Origin: UBA6170 sp034429975
GTDB taxonomy: Bacteria; Chloroflexota; Anaerolineae; Anaerolineales; Anaerolineaceae
NCBI GenBank assembly: GCA_034429975.1
Contig: DAOUFM010000076.1
Span: forward strand, 1-64,000
DNA: 64,000 nucleotides
Direction: 5' to 3'
This document shows, in pieces, positions 17,103 through 24,738 of this stretch; position 1 is the stretch's first letter, and every line of letters begins with the position of its first letter. Both the position numbers and the translations under genes were made by a program. The notes beneath the pieces are model-generated. The model was not told the DNA's origin. It saw only the letters and a program-made list of their open reading frames with translations, and ran no database searches.

Positions 17103-17528
17103 ATGCATAATAAGCATACAGTAAGGGATTGGATGATGGATCTGGTCGTTTTTGTAGATCCAGATCAGACCGTATATGAAATCCTAAGCATAATGCGGAG
17201 AAGATATATTAATAGTGTAATGGTAAAGAAGAGCGAAGAAAATCCGGAATTTGGGATTGTGACCTCCAGAGACATAACCGACAAAATCGTTGCAGAGGTA
17301 AAAAACCCAAAAGATATTAAAGTAAAAGAAATTATGTCATATCCAATTATCTCCATTTCTCATAGCGCTTCCGTAAAAGAATGTGCTAAGTTAATGCGTG
17401 AAAAAGATATTCACCATCTACCTGTTATGGATGAGAGCGGATTAATCGTTGGTATGGTATCGGCAAGCGACTTTTTGCTAATTGCTGAGGCAATGGGAAC
17501 AAACTTCCAGGAACGATCCTTATCTTAG
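17103..17528 (+). CDS. Tandem CBS-domain protein
   Basis: A 141-residue protein made of little more than two CBS domains. The first runs about residues 8-65 (RDWMMDLVVFVDPDQTVYEI) and the second about 75-130 (EIMSYPIISISHSASVKECA, then KDIHHLPVMDESGLIVGMVS). Such stand-alone pairs bind adenosyl nucleotides or S-adenosylmethionine and act as sensors; no effector domain is attached. I chose ATG 17103 because AAAGGAG sits 9 nt before it, whereas an upstream in-frame TTG at 17097 would be only 3 nt from that site. It is monocistronic, ending in a strong terminator at 17554. Confidence 0.85.
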   Translation: MHNKHTVRDWMMDLVVFVDPDQTVYEILSIMRRRYINSVMVKKSEENPEFGIVTSRDITDKIVAEVKNPKDIKVKEIMSYPIISISHSASVKECAKLMREKDIHHLPVMDESGLIVGMVSASDFLLIAEAMGTNFQERSLS

Positions 17529-17553
17529 GATCTATTGGAAAACTGTAAGAATT

Positions 17554-17596
17554 CGGCGCTTCGGTTATAATTCCAACCGATGCGCCGATTTTTATT
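17554..17596 (+). terminator. Intrinsic terminator that contains the next gene's promoter and start codon
   Basis: The 5' arm 17554-17566 pairs with the 3' arm 17575-17587: 12 base pairs, one T-T mismatch, 8-nt loop. ATTTTTATT follows. It ends the CBS gene 26 nt after its stop codon. The ATG of the CAP-LysM gene (17580-17582) is inside the 3' arm, and a TATAAT runs from the stem top through the loop (17566-17571). Confidence 0.8.
17566..17571 (+). promoter_or_regulatory. Consensus -10 element 8 nt before the CAP-LysM start (leaderless)
   Basis: A perfect TATAAT at 17566-17571 is followed by eight bases and the ATG at 17580. No ribosome site precedes the ATG. The best -35 (CTGTAA at 17543-17548, 17-nt spacer) is weak. 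A transcript starting here begins at or next to the AUG and lacks the 5' arm of the overlapping terminator. Confidence 0.55.
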
Positions 17597-18518
17597 ATCA
17601 ATATTTACATTTTTGGGTCTGATTGCAGTTTTTTTTCTCCAATCCCACCCTGTTTTGTTTGCTCAATCGACCCAGGCAACTGACTTAATTACCGGAGTAA
17701 ATAACTTAAGAGCTAATAACTCTTTAGCAGCATTGGAGATTGACAACGATTTAATGGCAATTGCTCAATCTCATGCTGAATATATGGCTGCTGTAGGTCA
17801 AATTACTCATGCAAGGGCGGATGGTTCAACACCTAAAACTCTGGGCTTTCTTGAAAACATTGCCGGAGGAGCCAATTTAAATGTTCAGGTTGTTCTGTAT
17901 TCATTATGGACTGGCCCGGATCAATGGAACACAATGGTCGGTTTCCCTTTTGGAAAAGTTGGCGCTGGGGTTGCTGAAAAAAATGGAAATGTTTATTATG
18001 TGTTGGTGGTAAAGCAAACCCAAACGGGAATGGCAGCTCAACCAACTGTCAATTATCAGATTACTGCAGACCCTAATTTAATTAGTGATGTCATGACAGC
18101 AACTCCTCAATTGGATGGTTCTATTATCCATGAAGTAAAAGATGGACAATCATTGTGGGCCATTGCGATTGCCTACAATGTCACCATTAATGAAATTATT
18201 CAATGGAATAACCTGTTGCCTACTCCCGTCATCAAAGTAGGGGAGCGATTGATTGTACAGTTGGCGCCGACACCTACCCTTTCACCCACCATCACAAATA
18301 CACCGATACCGGCTACTCGTACCATCAAGCCCAGCATTACGCCAATTACGCCAAAACCAACCATAACTATTACTCCAACGCCCTCAGCTACACCTGAACC
18401 ACCTTTTTCTATATATGGAATGGAACGAAGTCAACGTTTACCCATCGGGATAGGCATGGCAATCATTTGCCTGATCGGGCTATTGATCGTCGTGATTAAA
18501 GGGTTTATAAAAAAATAA
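17580..18518 (+). CDS. Secreted CAP (SCP/PR1)-domain protein with LysM and C-terminal anchor
   Basis: A 312-residue exported protein with four parts. A signal peptide (MRRFLLSIFTFLGLIAVFFL) is followed by a CAP domain at about residues 35-155 (HAEYMAAVGQITHARADGST, then FLENIAGG). A single LysM runs about 183-228 (VKDGQSLWAIAIAYNVTINE). A Thr/Pro linker and a C-terminal membrane helix (about 285-305) finish the protein. LysM suggests binding to cell-wall glycan; the CAP domain's role in bacteria is mostly unknown. The start is supported by the MRR signal-peptide n-region even though it lies within a terminator stem. It converges on cysE with a 7-nt gap. Confidence 0.83.
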   Translation: MRRFLLSIFTFLGLIAVFFLQSHPVLFAQSTQATDLITGVNNLRANNSLAALEIDNDLMAIAQSHAEYMAAVGQITHARADGSTPKTLGFLENIAGGANLNVQVVLYSLWTGPDQWNTMVGFPFGKVGAGVAEKNGNVYYVLVVKQTQTGMAAQPTVNYQITADPNLISDVMTATPQLDGSIIHEVKDGQSLWAIAIAYNVTINEIIQWNNLLPTPVIKVGERLIVQLAPTPTLSPTITNTPIPATRTIKPSITPITPKPTITITPTPSATPEPPFSIYGMERSQRLPIGIGMAIICLIGLLIVVIKGFIKK

Positions 18519-18525
18519 ACCTCCT

Positions 18526-19275
18526 TTAGATAGAGAAATCTTCACCCTGCCATACACCATCAACTGGATGATGTACCTTAATTTTCTCTTTGCCATTTCC
18601 ATTCTCAGGTGTCGCCAGCATCAGTTGAGACTGCGAAAGTAGTTCCATCCTTGTTTCCATTTTCTCCATTTGTAAGATAATTTCCTCCAAAGTTTTTCCG
18701 ATCATATCTGGTAGTAATTCATGATGCAGGTCAGGAATTGATGGAGCAATTTGGTGAGAACGTCGAACAATTTGACCTGGTACTCCGACAACGACCGAAT
18801 TCTCCGGAACAGGGTTCACCACCACGGCATTTGCGCCTACGCGGCTGCTTTCACCAATTTCAATTGCGCCTAATATTTTTGCGCCAGCTCCTACAACGAC
18901 ATTGTTGTGGATGGTTGGGTGACGTTTCCCTTTTTCAGTGCTGACACCTCCCAGGGTTACTCCGTGATACAAAGTCACATTTTCGCCAACTTCGGTGGTT
19001 TCACCAATAACTACGCCCATGCCATGATCGATAAAAAAACCAGTCCCAATTTTTGCCCCGGGATGAATTTCGATCCCTGTAATAAACCTGGATAATTGTG
19101 ATATTGATCTGGCGATGAAAAGAAGTTTATGTGTCCAAAACCAATGGGCAATTCGATGTGCCCAAATGGCGTGTAACCCTGAATAAAGAAATGCTACTTC
19201 GAATTTATTTCTTGCAGCGGGATCGCGACTTAAGGCCGCATCTAAATCTGCTTTTAATGTCTTAAATAGTCCCAT
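18526..19275 (-). CDS. cysE: Serine O-acetyltransferase
   Basis: A 249-residue left-handed beta-helix acetyltransferase that makes O-acetylserine from serine and acetyl-CoA, feeding CysK encoded just upstream. Visible are AHRIAHWFWTHKLLFIARSI, HPGAKIGTGFFIDHGMGVVI (catalytic His and Asp), the hexapeptide repeats ENVTLYHGVTLGG and KRHPTIHNNVVVGAGAKILG, and a C-terminal tail. The ATG at 19273-19275 has GAG eight nt upstream; the alternative TTG two codons earlier would sit only 2 nt from it. It is the second gene of the cysK-cysE operon, with a 14-nt gap. Confidence 0.93.
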   Translation of the reverse strand: MGLFKTLKADLDAALSRDPAARNKFEVAFLYSGLHAIWAHRIAHWFWTHKLLFIARSISQLSRFITGIEIHPGAKIGTGFFIDHGMGVVIGETTEVGENVTLYHGVTLGGVSTEKGKRHPTIHNNVVVGAGAKILGAIEIGESSRVGANAVVVNPVPENSVVVGVPGQIVRRSHQIAPSIPDLHHELLPDMIGKTLEEIILQMEKMETRMELLSQSQLMLATPENGNGKEKIKVHHPVDGVWQGEDFSI

Positions 19276-19289
19276 TTTCAAATCTCAAC

Positions 19290-20222
19290 TTAGTCTTTCA
19301 AATCTTCATACAATGTGGTGCTTAAATAGCGCTCACCAAAATCTGGAATAATGGCTACAATTCTTTTTCCTCTTGCTTCCGGTCTTTGTGCAATTTGTAA
19401 TGCAGCCCATGTGGCTGCACCGCTGGAAATACCAACTAACAATCCTTCCTGATTTGCCAGTTTGCGAGCTGTTTCGAACCCATTTTTTCCAGTCACCTGG
19501 ATAATTTCATCGTAAATCTCAGTGTTGAGGATCTCCGGTATGAAACCCGGTCCAAGGCCCATAAGCGGGTGTTTCCCTTTTTGCCCTCCTGAGAGGACTG
19601 GAGAATCAGAAGGCTCGACAGCAACCACTTTAATTGCAGGGTTATATTGTTTTAATACTTCACCGACTCCAGTTATGGTCCCGCCGGTACCGATCCCAGC
19701 GACAAAGTAATCCAGTTTTCCGTCCGTGTCTTTCAATATTTCAATCGCAGTTGTTTTTCGATGAATCTCGGGGTTGGCAGGATTCTTAAATTGCTGGGGG
19801 ATAAAGACATGCGGGTCTTGAGCGGCTAACTCAATTGCCTTAGCAATTGCACCTGGCATGCCTTCAGCGCCAGGAGTAAGTATTAATTCAGCGCCGAAAG
19901 CGCGCATTAACATTCTTCGTTCAATTGACATCGTATCAGGCATGATAATTTTGCAGGCATAGCCTTTTGCGGCACAGACAAAAGCTAAGGCAATACCAGT
20001 GTTTCCGCTGGTTGGTTCAACGATCACCGTATCTTTTGTGATCTTTCCTGCATTTTCACCTGCTTCGATCATGGCAACGCCAATCCGATCTTTTACAGAA
20101 TGAGCGGGGTTATAGTACTCTAACTTTACAAGAACTTCTACGTTCAAACCTTGAGTCAAACGATTAATTCTGACCAAAGGCGTATTTCCAATTAATTCTG
20201 TCACATCATTTGCGATTCGCAT
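19290..20222 (-). CDS. cysK: Cysteine synthase (O-acetylserine sulfhydrylase)
   Basis: A 310-residue PLP enzyme joining sulfide to O-acetylserine. It starts MRIANDVTELIGNTPLVRIN and has YYNPAHSVKDRIGVAMIEAG, where the Lys in SVKDR binds PLP. EPTSGNTGIALAFVCAAKGY is the substrate loop, GIGTGGTITGVGE binds the PLP phosphate, and GISSGAATWAAL closes the fold. The ATG is preceded by AAGGAG. Upstream lie a consensus promoter, a 13-codon Cys-containing leader ORF and a terminator (20282-20451), so the operon is probably controlled by transcription attenuation. Confidence 0.95.
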   Translation of the reverse strand: MRIANDVTELIGNTPLVRINRLTQGLNVEVLVKLEYYNPAHSVKDRIGVAMIEAGENAGKITKDTVIVEPTSGNTGIALAFVCAAKGYACKIIMPDTMSIERRMLMRAFGAELILTPGAEGMPGAIAKAIELAAQDPHVFIPQQFKNPANPEIHRKTTAIEILKDTDGKLDYFVAGIGTGGTITGVGEVLKQYNPAIKVVAVEPSDSPVLSGGQKGKHPLMGLGPGFIPEILNTEIYDEIIQVTGKNGFETARKLANQEGLLVGISSGAATWAALQIAQRPEARGKRIVAIIPDFGERYLSTTLYEDLKD

Positions 20223-20281
20223 TTCAAATAATCTCCTTTTAGTTAAAAAAATACAGCCATCCGATTCTCAGGTTTATTTAT

Positions 20282-20368
20282 AAAAAAGCGGGGCTAAATT
20301 CCGCTGCCTGAACCAGATGACTGTCGGTTGTCTCATTTATTTCAGGCTTCGGCTATGTAGAGCCCCGC
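20282..20368 (-). terminator. Attenuator: long terminator hairpin in the cysK leader
   Basis: On the minus strand the arm GCGGGGCT (20368-20361) pairs with AGCCCCGC (20295-20288), followed by six T (20287-20282). Inside lies a second stem GCCTGAA (20347-20341) with TTCAGGC (20312-20306), continued by CCG/CGG after a small internal loop. The leader ORF 20353-20394 runs through the outer 5' arm. This is 66 nt before the cysK ATG, so it must control read-through into cysK-cysE. No T-box or S-box consensus is visible. Confidence 0.75.
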
Positions 20369-20394
20369 CTTTGACACATGCAATATTTACTCAT
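20353..20394 (-). CDS. Putative 13-residue leader peptide with Cys-Met-Cys
   Basis: ATG at 20394-20392 and TAG at 20355-20353 give MSKYCMCQRRGST. GGAG lies 4 nt upstream and the predicted transcript start is about 22 nt before the ATG. The two Cys codons (TGC, TGT) flank a Met codon and end 8 nt before the 5' arm of the attenuator stem. A ribosome slowed there would cover that arm and block the terminator. The position between a consensus promoter and a terminator, ahead of cysteine-synthesis genes, is the argument for function; a 13-codon ORF alone would not be convincing. Confidence 0.65.
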   Translation of the reverse strand: MSKYCMCQRRGST

Positions 20395-20423
20395 AAATCT
20401 CCAAATTTGACTAACTAACTCAC

Positions 20424-20451
20424 ATTATATATTTAAAAAAGAACGTGTCAA
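20424..20451 (-). promoter_or_regulatory. Consensus sigma70 promoter of cysK-cysE
   Basis: On the minus strand TTGACA (20451-20446), a 16-nt spacer and TATAAT (20429-20424). Both hexamers are perfect. The start point would be near 20416, giving a leader of about 195 nt to the cysK ATG. The 127 nt on the other side, toward the plus-strand gene at 20579, hold no feature I can support. Confidence 0.75.
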
Positions 20452-20578
20452 GAAAAAGATTTGACGTCGTATAATTTATGAGATGAGCGATGCAACCAAT
20501 TATCATTTCATACGTAGTTAATAATGGATTAATCTGCTATGAATAAGATCTTCGGATTGTAGAAAGAGAGAGTTCACA

Positions 20579-21229
20579 ATGATTAAAAAAAGTAATTGGC
20601 GTCTTTTGTTAGGGGGACTGTTGGTACTAATTGGTATTGCCTCACTGCTTCAAACGTTGAATATCATTCCGTTTGGCGGATTTCTGTGGGGAGTTTTATT
20701 TGCTCTGGGTGGTGTGGCATTTATTGTGTATTTGCTGCAAAACCATGAAGCCTGGTGGGCTATTATTCCCGGTGTAATCCTAATGGGTTTGGGTGCTGTA
20801 ATATTTATTTCTTCTTTATTTCCAAACTTGGAAGATGCCTTTGGTGGGTTTATTTTTATGGGAGCAATCAGCCTGGCTTTCTGGTTGGTCTATTTTATGA
20901 ATAATAAAAATTGGTGGGCGGTTATTCCTGGTGGGGTAATGGCATCCCTGGCTGTAACCATTTTAATTGATCAATTTACAAAATTTGATGGTGGCGGAAT
21001 ATTTTTATTGGGAATGGCTTTGACTTTTGCATTATTGACTGTATTACCTGGATTGGGGGGTAACCGACGCTGGCCGTTGATTCCGGCCGGGGTATTATTT
21101 TTAGTCAGTATGATAGCTTTGATTTCAGAATTTAATTTACCAAGTCTGGTTTGGGCTGTTCTTCTCATCTTACTCGGTGTTTTTTTGGTCGTTCGATCAC
21201 TCATCCAAAGAAATAAACTGGAGGGCTAA
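20579..21229 (+). CDS. Polytopic membrane protein built of four internal repeats
   Basis: A 216-residue hydrophobic protein with about eight membrane helices, not assigned to a named function. It is made of four about 50-residue units, each opening with an aromatic/basic motif and a Pro-Gly or Gly-Gly: NWRLLLGGLLVLIGIA, AWWAIIPGVILMGLGA, NWWAVIPGGVMASLAV and RWPLIPAGVLFLVSMI. It resembles the LiaI/LiaF-like membrane module (DUF5668) seen in the next gene and may be an expanded version. The gene is followed after 2 nt by that LiaF-like gene, so they are co-translated. A role in envelope-stress signalling is inference from that neighbour. Confidence 0.65.
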   Translation: MIKKSNWRLLLGGLLVLIGIASLLQTLNIIPFGGFLWGVLFALGGVAFIVYLLQNHEAWWAIIPGVILMGLGAVIFISSLFPNLEDAFGGFIFMGAISLAFWLVYFMNNKNWWAVIPGGVMASLAVTILIDQFTKFDGGGIFLLGMALTFALLTVLPGLGGNRRWPLIPAGVLFLVSMIALISEFNLPSLVWAVLLILLGVFLVVRSLIQRNKLEG

Positions 21230-21231
21230 AA

Positions 21232-22293
21232 ATGTCTGAAGAAACAGGACGTGAAAAATATCGGGTTGGTTTATTTTTTCCTTTGCTAATCATATTTGTT
21301 GGAATTGTGCTTTTACTTTCAAATTTACACATTATTCCAGATGCATGGAGCCTTCTCCTTCGTTTTTGGCCAATCGTTTTTTTATTGAGCGGAGTAGAGG
21401 ATCTTTTCAATCGAAAATGGACGAGCACTGTATTTAATTATGGAATTGGAAGCATTTTACTTCTCGCGAATTTTGGTTTCTTTGCAATGAGTACCTGGCA
21501 AATTATTCTTAATTTTTGGCCAGTGGTAATTATTGCCATCGGTATGGAAATATTATTGCGCGATCGGTCAGTGACCAGTATTTTATTTGGCGTTGGGGTT
21601 TCTCTCCTGGTCATTGTTGGGATGTTTTGGTTTGCCTGGCAAAGCCCCATAATCAAGGATGGTACCCCAACTCCAATTTCGATAGATCAGGTAGAAGTTG
21701 ATGAAGTTAAATTGACTTTAAACCCCCTAGCAGCCAATTTTCAATTAAAAACCGAAAAAGATCAAAAACAATTTTTATCAGGAGAAATCGTCACAGCCCA
21801 TAACGAACAATTAAAAGTCTTATCAGAATTGACAGGATCGGAACAAACCATCGAATTATCTTCTGAAGGGATTGTGTACCTCCCATCCAGAAATATCAAG
21901 AATGGATACCCCTGGAACTTGACATTGAATTCGGATTTTCCTGTTGCTTTGGATATTGAGCAAAATGTCGGCAAACAAAAGCTGTTTTTAGATGATTTAG
22001 TTTTGAATAAACTCAATTCCAGGTTAATGATTGGTACGATGGAGATTTTTTTACCTGAGAAGCTAGAAAATGCAGGGAAGCTTGAATGTATTATCGGAGA
22101 AATGACAATTATTGTTCCAAAAGATATGCCACTCCAAATTCAACTGGATTCTGGAATGACAGGAGTAAGTTTGGCTGAAGGATTCACACGGATTGGAGAT
22201 ACGATTTATTCTCCTGAGGCAAGTCGTACGAGTAGTGATTCCTTATTGCTCGTTAAACTGCCAATGGGTTCCTTGAAAGTCAAGAACCCCTGA
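21232..22293 (+). CDS. LiaF-like envelope protein with N-terminal membrane module
   Basis: A 353-residue protein. The first about 140 residues form four membrane helices in two repeats of the LiaI/LiaF kind (FFPLLIIFVGIVLLLSNLHI, WPIVFLLSGVEDLF, then FWPVVIIAIGMEILL). The remaining about 200 residues are a beta-rich outer domain (MIGTMEIFLPEKLEN, then CIIGEMTIIVPKDMPLQI), like the toast-rack/DUF4097-type domains of cell-wall stress regulators. An AGGG ribosome site precedes the ATG. It ends in a terminator at 22319. LiaF homologues restrain a two-component system in Firmicutes; no histidine kinase is present here. Confidence 0.68.
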   Translation: MSEETGREKYRVGLFFPLLIIFVGIVLLLSNLHIIPDAWSLLLRFWPIVFLLSGVEDLFNRKWTSTVFNYGIGSILLLANFGFFAMSTWQIILNFWPVVIIAIGMEILLRDRSVTSILFGVGVSLLVIVGMFWFAWQSPIIKDGTPTPISIDQVEVDEVKLTLNPLAANFQLKTEKDQKQFLSGEIVTAHNEQLKVLSELTGSEQTIELSSEGIVYLPSRNIKNGYPWNLTLNSDFPVALDIEQNVGKQKLFLDDLVLNKLNSRLMIGTMEIFLPEKLENAGKLECIIGEMTIIVPKDMPLQIQLDSGMTGVSLAEGFTRIGDTIYSPEASRTSSDSLLLVKLPMGSLKVKNP

Positions 22294-22318
22294 GAAGTAA
22301 TAAAAATTTTTTTTGATT

Positions 22319-22352
22319 GAAATTGCCTGGAAAGTCCGGGCAATTTTATTTT
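22319..22352 (+). terminator. Intrinsic terminator after the LiaF-like gene
   Basis: AAATTGCCTGGA (22320-22331) pairs with TCCGGGCAATTT (22335-22346) with one T-G wobble and a 3-nt loop, then TATTTT. It lies 26 nt after the stop codon. Confidence 0.8.
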
Positions 22353-22417
22353 GGGAACAATTTAGAAGGTCATTCGTCTTAAGAACAAAATAACCATTTT
22401 AGTGATTTGGAGTTCAA

Positions 22418-23128
22418 ATGAAAAGAAGAATAATATTTGTTATATCCTTTGTTTTACTAGCTATTGCCATAAGTTCATGCTCAGGAGCGCCTTCTGCGAA
22501 TAAAAATGAAAGCACATTAGTTGTTTCTGGTCATGGTGAGATTTATCTCGTTCCGGATATTGCGACCATTAATATCGGCACAAGAAGTGAAGCAACAGAT
22601 GTGGCGGCAGCATTGGCTGATAACAACAAACAAGCTCAGTCGATAACTGCCGTCTTAAAAGAAAAAGGAATTGACCCTCTTGATATTCAAACAGCAGCGT
22701 TCAATGTTTACCCTTACCAAAACTATAACCCGGATGGAACGCCATCTGATATGAAATATGTGGTAGAAAACACCGTAAATGTAAAGGTTCGGGAATTAAG
22801 TCGCTTGGGAGAGATTCTGGATGTTGTAGTTCGTAATGGGGCAAACCAAATTAATGGAATTACTTTCGATGTTGAAAATCACACTAACGCTGAAGCAGAG
22901 GCTCGTAAACTGGCTATGCAGGATGCAACCGAAAAGGCGAAAGAATTAGCTGATTTAGCAGGCGTCCAGTTAGGAAAAATCCAGAATGTAAGTGTTTATT
23001 CAAACGGGAGTGCACTGCCCTCTTTTGATAAAGGTGGTGGTTACATGGCACCTACAACCAACACGCCGATATCCTCCGGACAATTGTTAATCACTGCAGA
23101 CGCAAATCTCACTTATTTTCTGAAATGA
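22418..23128 (+). CDS. SIMPL (DUF541)-domain lipoprotein
   Basis: A 236-residue exported lipoprotein: the signal peptide ends in the lipobox AISSC (Cys21), followed by a SIMPL/DUF541 domain. Typical blocks are LVVSGHGEIYLVPDIATINI, the AAALADNNKQAQSITAVLKE helix, DIQTAAFNVYPYQNYNPDG, and the C-terminal ARKLAMQDATEKAKELADLA. Family members are periplasmic or surface proteins of uncertain, stress-linked function. It has its own GGAG ribosome site and is flanked by terminators on both sides, so it is monocistronic. Confidence 0.88.
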   Translation: MKRRIIFVISFVLLAIAISSCSGAPSANKNESTLVVSGHGEIYLVPDIATINIGTRSEATDVAAALADNNKQAQSITAVLKEKGIDPLDIQTAAFNVYPYQNYNPDGTPSDMKYVVENTVNVKVRELSRLGEILDVVVRNGANQINGITFDVENHTNAEAEARKLAMQDATEKAKELADLAGVQLGKIQNVSVYSNGSALPSFDKGGGYMAPTTNTPISSGQLLITADANLTYFLK

Positions 23129-23141
23129 GAGAAAATTGAAC

Positions 23142-23176
23142 AAAAAGAGGTCGGTGGTTTCCGGCCTCTTTTTTAT
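23142..23176 (+). terminator. Bidirectional terminator between the SIMPL gene and cdsA
   Basis: AAGAGG and CGG (23145-23154) pair with CCG and CCTCTT (23161-23170) around a 6-nt loop, with one T-G wobble. T6 follows on the plus strand and a run of A precedes it, so the convergent cdsA transcript can also use it. Confidence 0.75.
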
Positions 23177-23985
23177 TTCAGAAAGAATAAGGTAATAAAA
23201 TAATAACCGATACAAACTGCCCAAACCCAGGTATCGATTCGATCCATCACACCACCATGACCTGGTAGCAAGTTGCCTGTATCTTTAACATTTAGATGTC
23301 GCTTAATCATGCTTTCCCCCAAATCCCCCAGAGGAGTGATGATACTCAAAACAGCACCTAATGAAAGACTATTGAAAACGTTAATGTTTGGGTTGAATTG
23401 ATGAAACAATAAGCCAATCAACAAACCTCCGACTATCCCCACTAAAACACCTCCAAAATAACCTTCCCATGTTTTTTTAGGGCTGGTTTTGGGAGACATT
23501 TTATGTTTTCCAATTTTTCTGCCGACGAAATACGCCCCGCTATCAGCAATCGCAATGATTACCATGCAAAGTAACAACCACCATTTTCCCCCATCTAAGC
23601 TCATAACAGAAATAAAATAACTTCCAACCCAGCCAAAGTACAAAACTCCAAACAAAGTAATGGCCAGATCAATAGGAGATTGTTGTTGGCTGGTTTCATA
23701 TTTAATTGTGAAAGCTGCCATTGAAACCAGAAAAATTAACGCTAAAAGCAAATCGCTATATTTAAATTCAAAAAAGTGTCTAAATAATACTAAAACAAAA
23801 ACTGAAAAAATCAGAATTACGGAATTTGGGTTGAAGCCACCCTTCTTATAGATCTCAGAAAATTCTCGTGAGGCTTGTAATAAAAGAAAAGCGATAAATG
23901 CGAAATAAAACCATCCCCCAAGGAAAGTGGCGGTCAATCCTATTGTTAGTAAGATAATCGCTGTTTTTATTCGAGTTAATATCAT
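23173..23985 (-). CDS. cdsA: Phosphatidate cytidylyltransferase
   Basis: A 270-residue integral membrane enzyme making CDP-diacylglycerol from phosphatidic acid and CTP, the branch point of phospholipid synthesis. Seven to eight hydrophobic helices are visible. The C-terminal family signature is intact: SMIKRHLNVKDTGNLLPGHG, directly followed by GVMDRIDT. KMSPKKTWEGYFGGVLVG is the preceding conserved loop. It is third in frr-uppS-cdsA, 14 nt after uppS, and ends at a shared bidirectional terminator. Confidence 0.94.
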   Translation of the reverse strand: MILTRIKTAIILLTIGLTATFLGGWFYFAFIAFLLLQASREFSEIYKKGGFNPNSVILIFSVFVLVLFRHFFEFKYSDLLLALIFLVSMAAFTIKYETSQQQSPIDLAITLFGVLYFGWVGSYFISVMSLDGGKWWLLLCMVIIAIADSGAYFVGRKIGKHKMSPKTSPKKTWEGYFGGVLVGIVGGLLIGLLFHQFNPNINVFNSLSLGAVLSIITPLGDLGESMIKRHLNVKDTGNLLPGHGGVMDRIDTWVWAVCIGYYFITLFFLK

Positions 23986-23999
23986 TTAATTTGTTCTTC

Positions 24000-24731
24000 T
24001 CAGCAGTCCGATAAAAGCCCATAACGGCGTTCTCTTTGACCAAATTCTATCAGCGCTTTTTTAAATTCTTCCCGTTTAAAGTCTGGCCATAAAATGGATG
24101 TAACAAACCATTCCGAATAAGCAGATTGCCAGATTAAAAAGTTACTGATACGCATCTCTCCGGAAGTTCTTATAATCAAATCGGGATCTGGAATTCCAGC
24201 GGTAAATAAATGCTGACTGACGACTTCGTCATTTATTTCTTCAGGTTTTACCCCTTCTTCAATTATTCGTTTTATGGCACAAACAATTTCGTCTCTTCCG
24301 CCATAATTCCAGGCAATACAAACCGTTAATTTATTATTATTTTTGGTTAATTCAATTGAGCGTTTTACTTTTTCCTGCAAACTTGGTTCTAATCTTTCCA
24401 ATCTGCCAATATGAACTAACTTCACTCCCTGTTGATGTAACTCTTTCAGTTCTTTATCGATAACATCCTCGAGAATGTGCATTAACCCATCGACCTCATC
24501 GGCTGGACGCCCCCAATTTTCGGTTGAAAAAGCATAAATGGTCAGGTAGTGAACACCAAACTCCACACAGGCTTTAATAATTTCCCGCAGATTTTCTGTT
24601 CCGGCACGATGACCTGCCAGGCGAGGTAACCCGCGTTTTTTCGCCCACCGGCCATTTCCATCCATGATAATGGCGACATGGGTGGGTACTTTGGTTTGTA
24701 TTTCCTGTGAGGAGTTGGATTTTGCCTTCAT
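24000..24731 (-). CDS. uppS: Undecaprenyl (isoprenyl) diphosphate synthase
   Basis: A 243-residue cis-prenyltransferase that makes the lipid carrier for peptidoglycan and surface glycans. The family blocks are clear: HVAIIMDGNGRWAKKRGLPR with the catalytic Asp, GHRAGTENLREIIKACVEFG, YLTIYAFSTENWGRP, and PDLIIRTSGEMRISNFLIWQ followed by SEWFVTSILWPDF. It is 7 nt after frr and is followed by cdsA, the usual envelope-lipid order. Confidence 0.95.
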   Translation of the reverse strand: MKAKSNSSQEIQTKVPTHVAIIMDGNGRWAKKRGLPRLAGHRAGTENLREIIKACVEFGVHYLTIYAFSTENWGRPADEVDGLMHILEDVIDKELKELHQQGVKLVHIGRLERLEPSLQEKVKRSIELTKNNNKLTVCIAWNYGGRDEIVCAIKRIIEEGVKPEEINDEVVSQHLFTAGIPDPDLIIRTSGEMRISNFLIWQSAYSEWFVTSILWPDFKREEFKKALIEFGQRERRYGLLSDC

Positions 24732-24738
24732 CTAAGTT

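Noticed and set aside
18500..18524. Terminator between the CAP-LysM gene and cysE
   Set aside because: There is a GGTTTAT/ATAAACC stem of 7 bp but no T-run on either strand, so it was not called.
20261..20420. S-box (SAM), T-box or other known riboswitch in the cysK leader
   Set aside because: No T-box AGGGTGG-ACCGCG element and no S-box core sequences are present. The Cys-containing ORF and simple nested stems explain the layout better.
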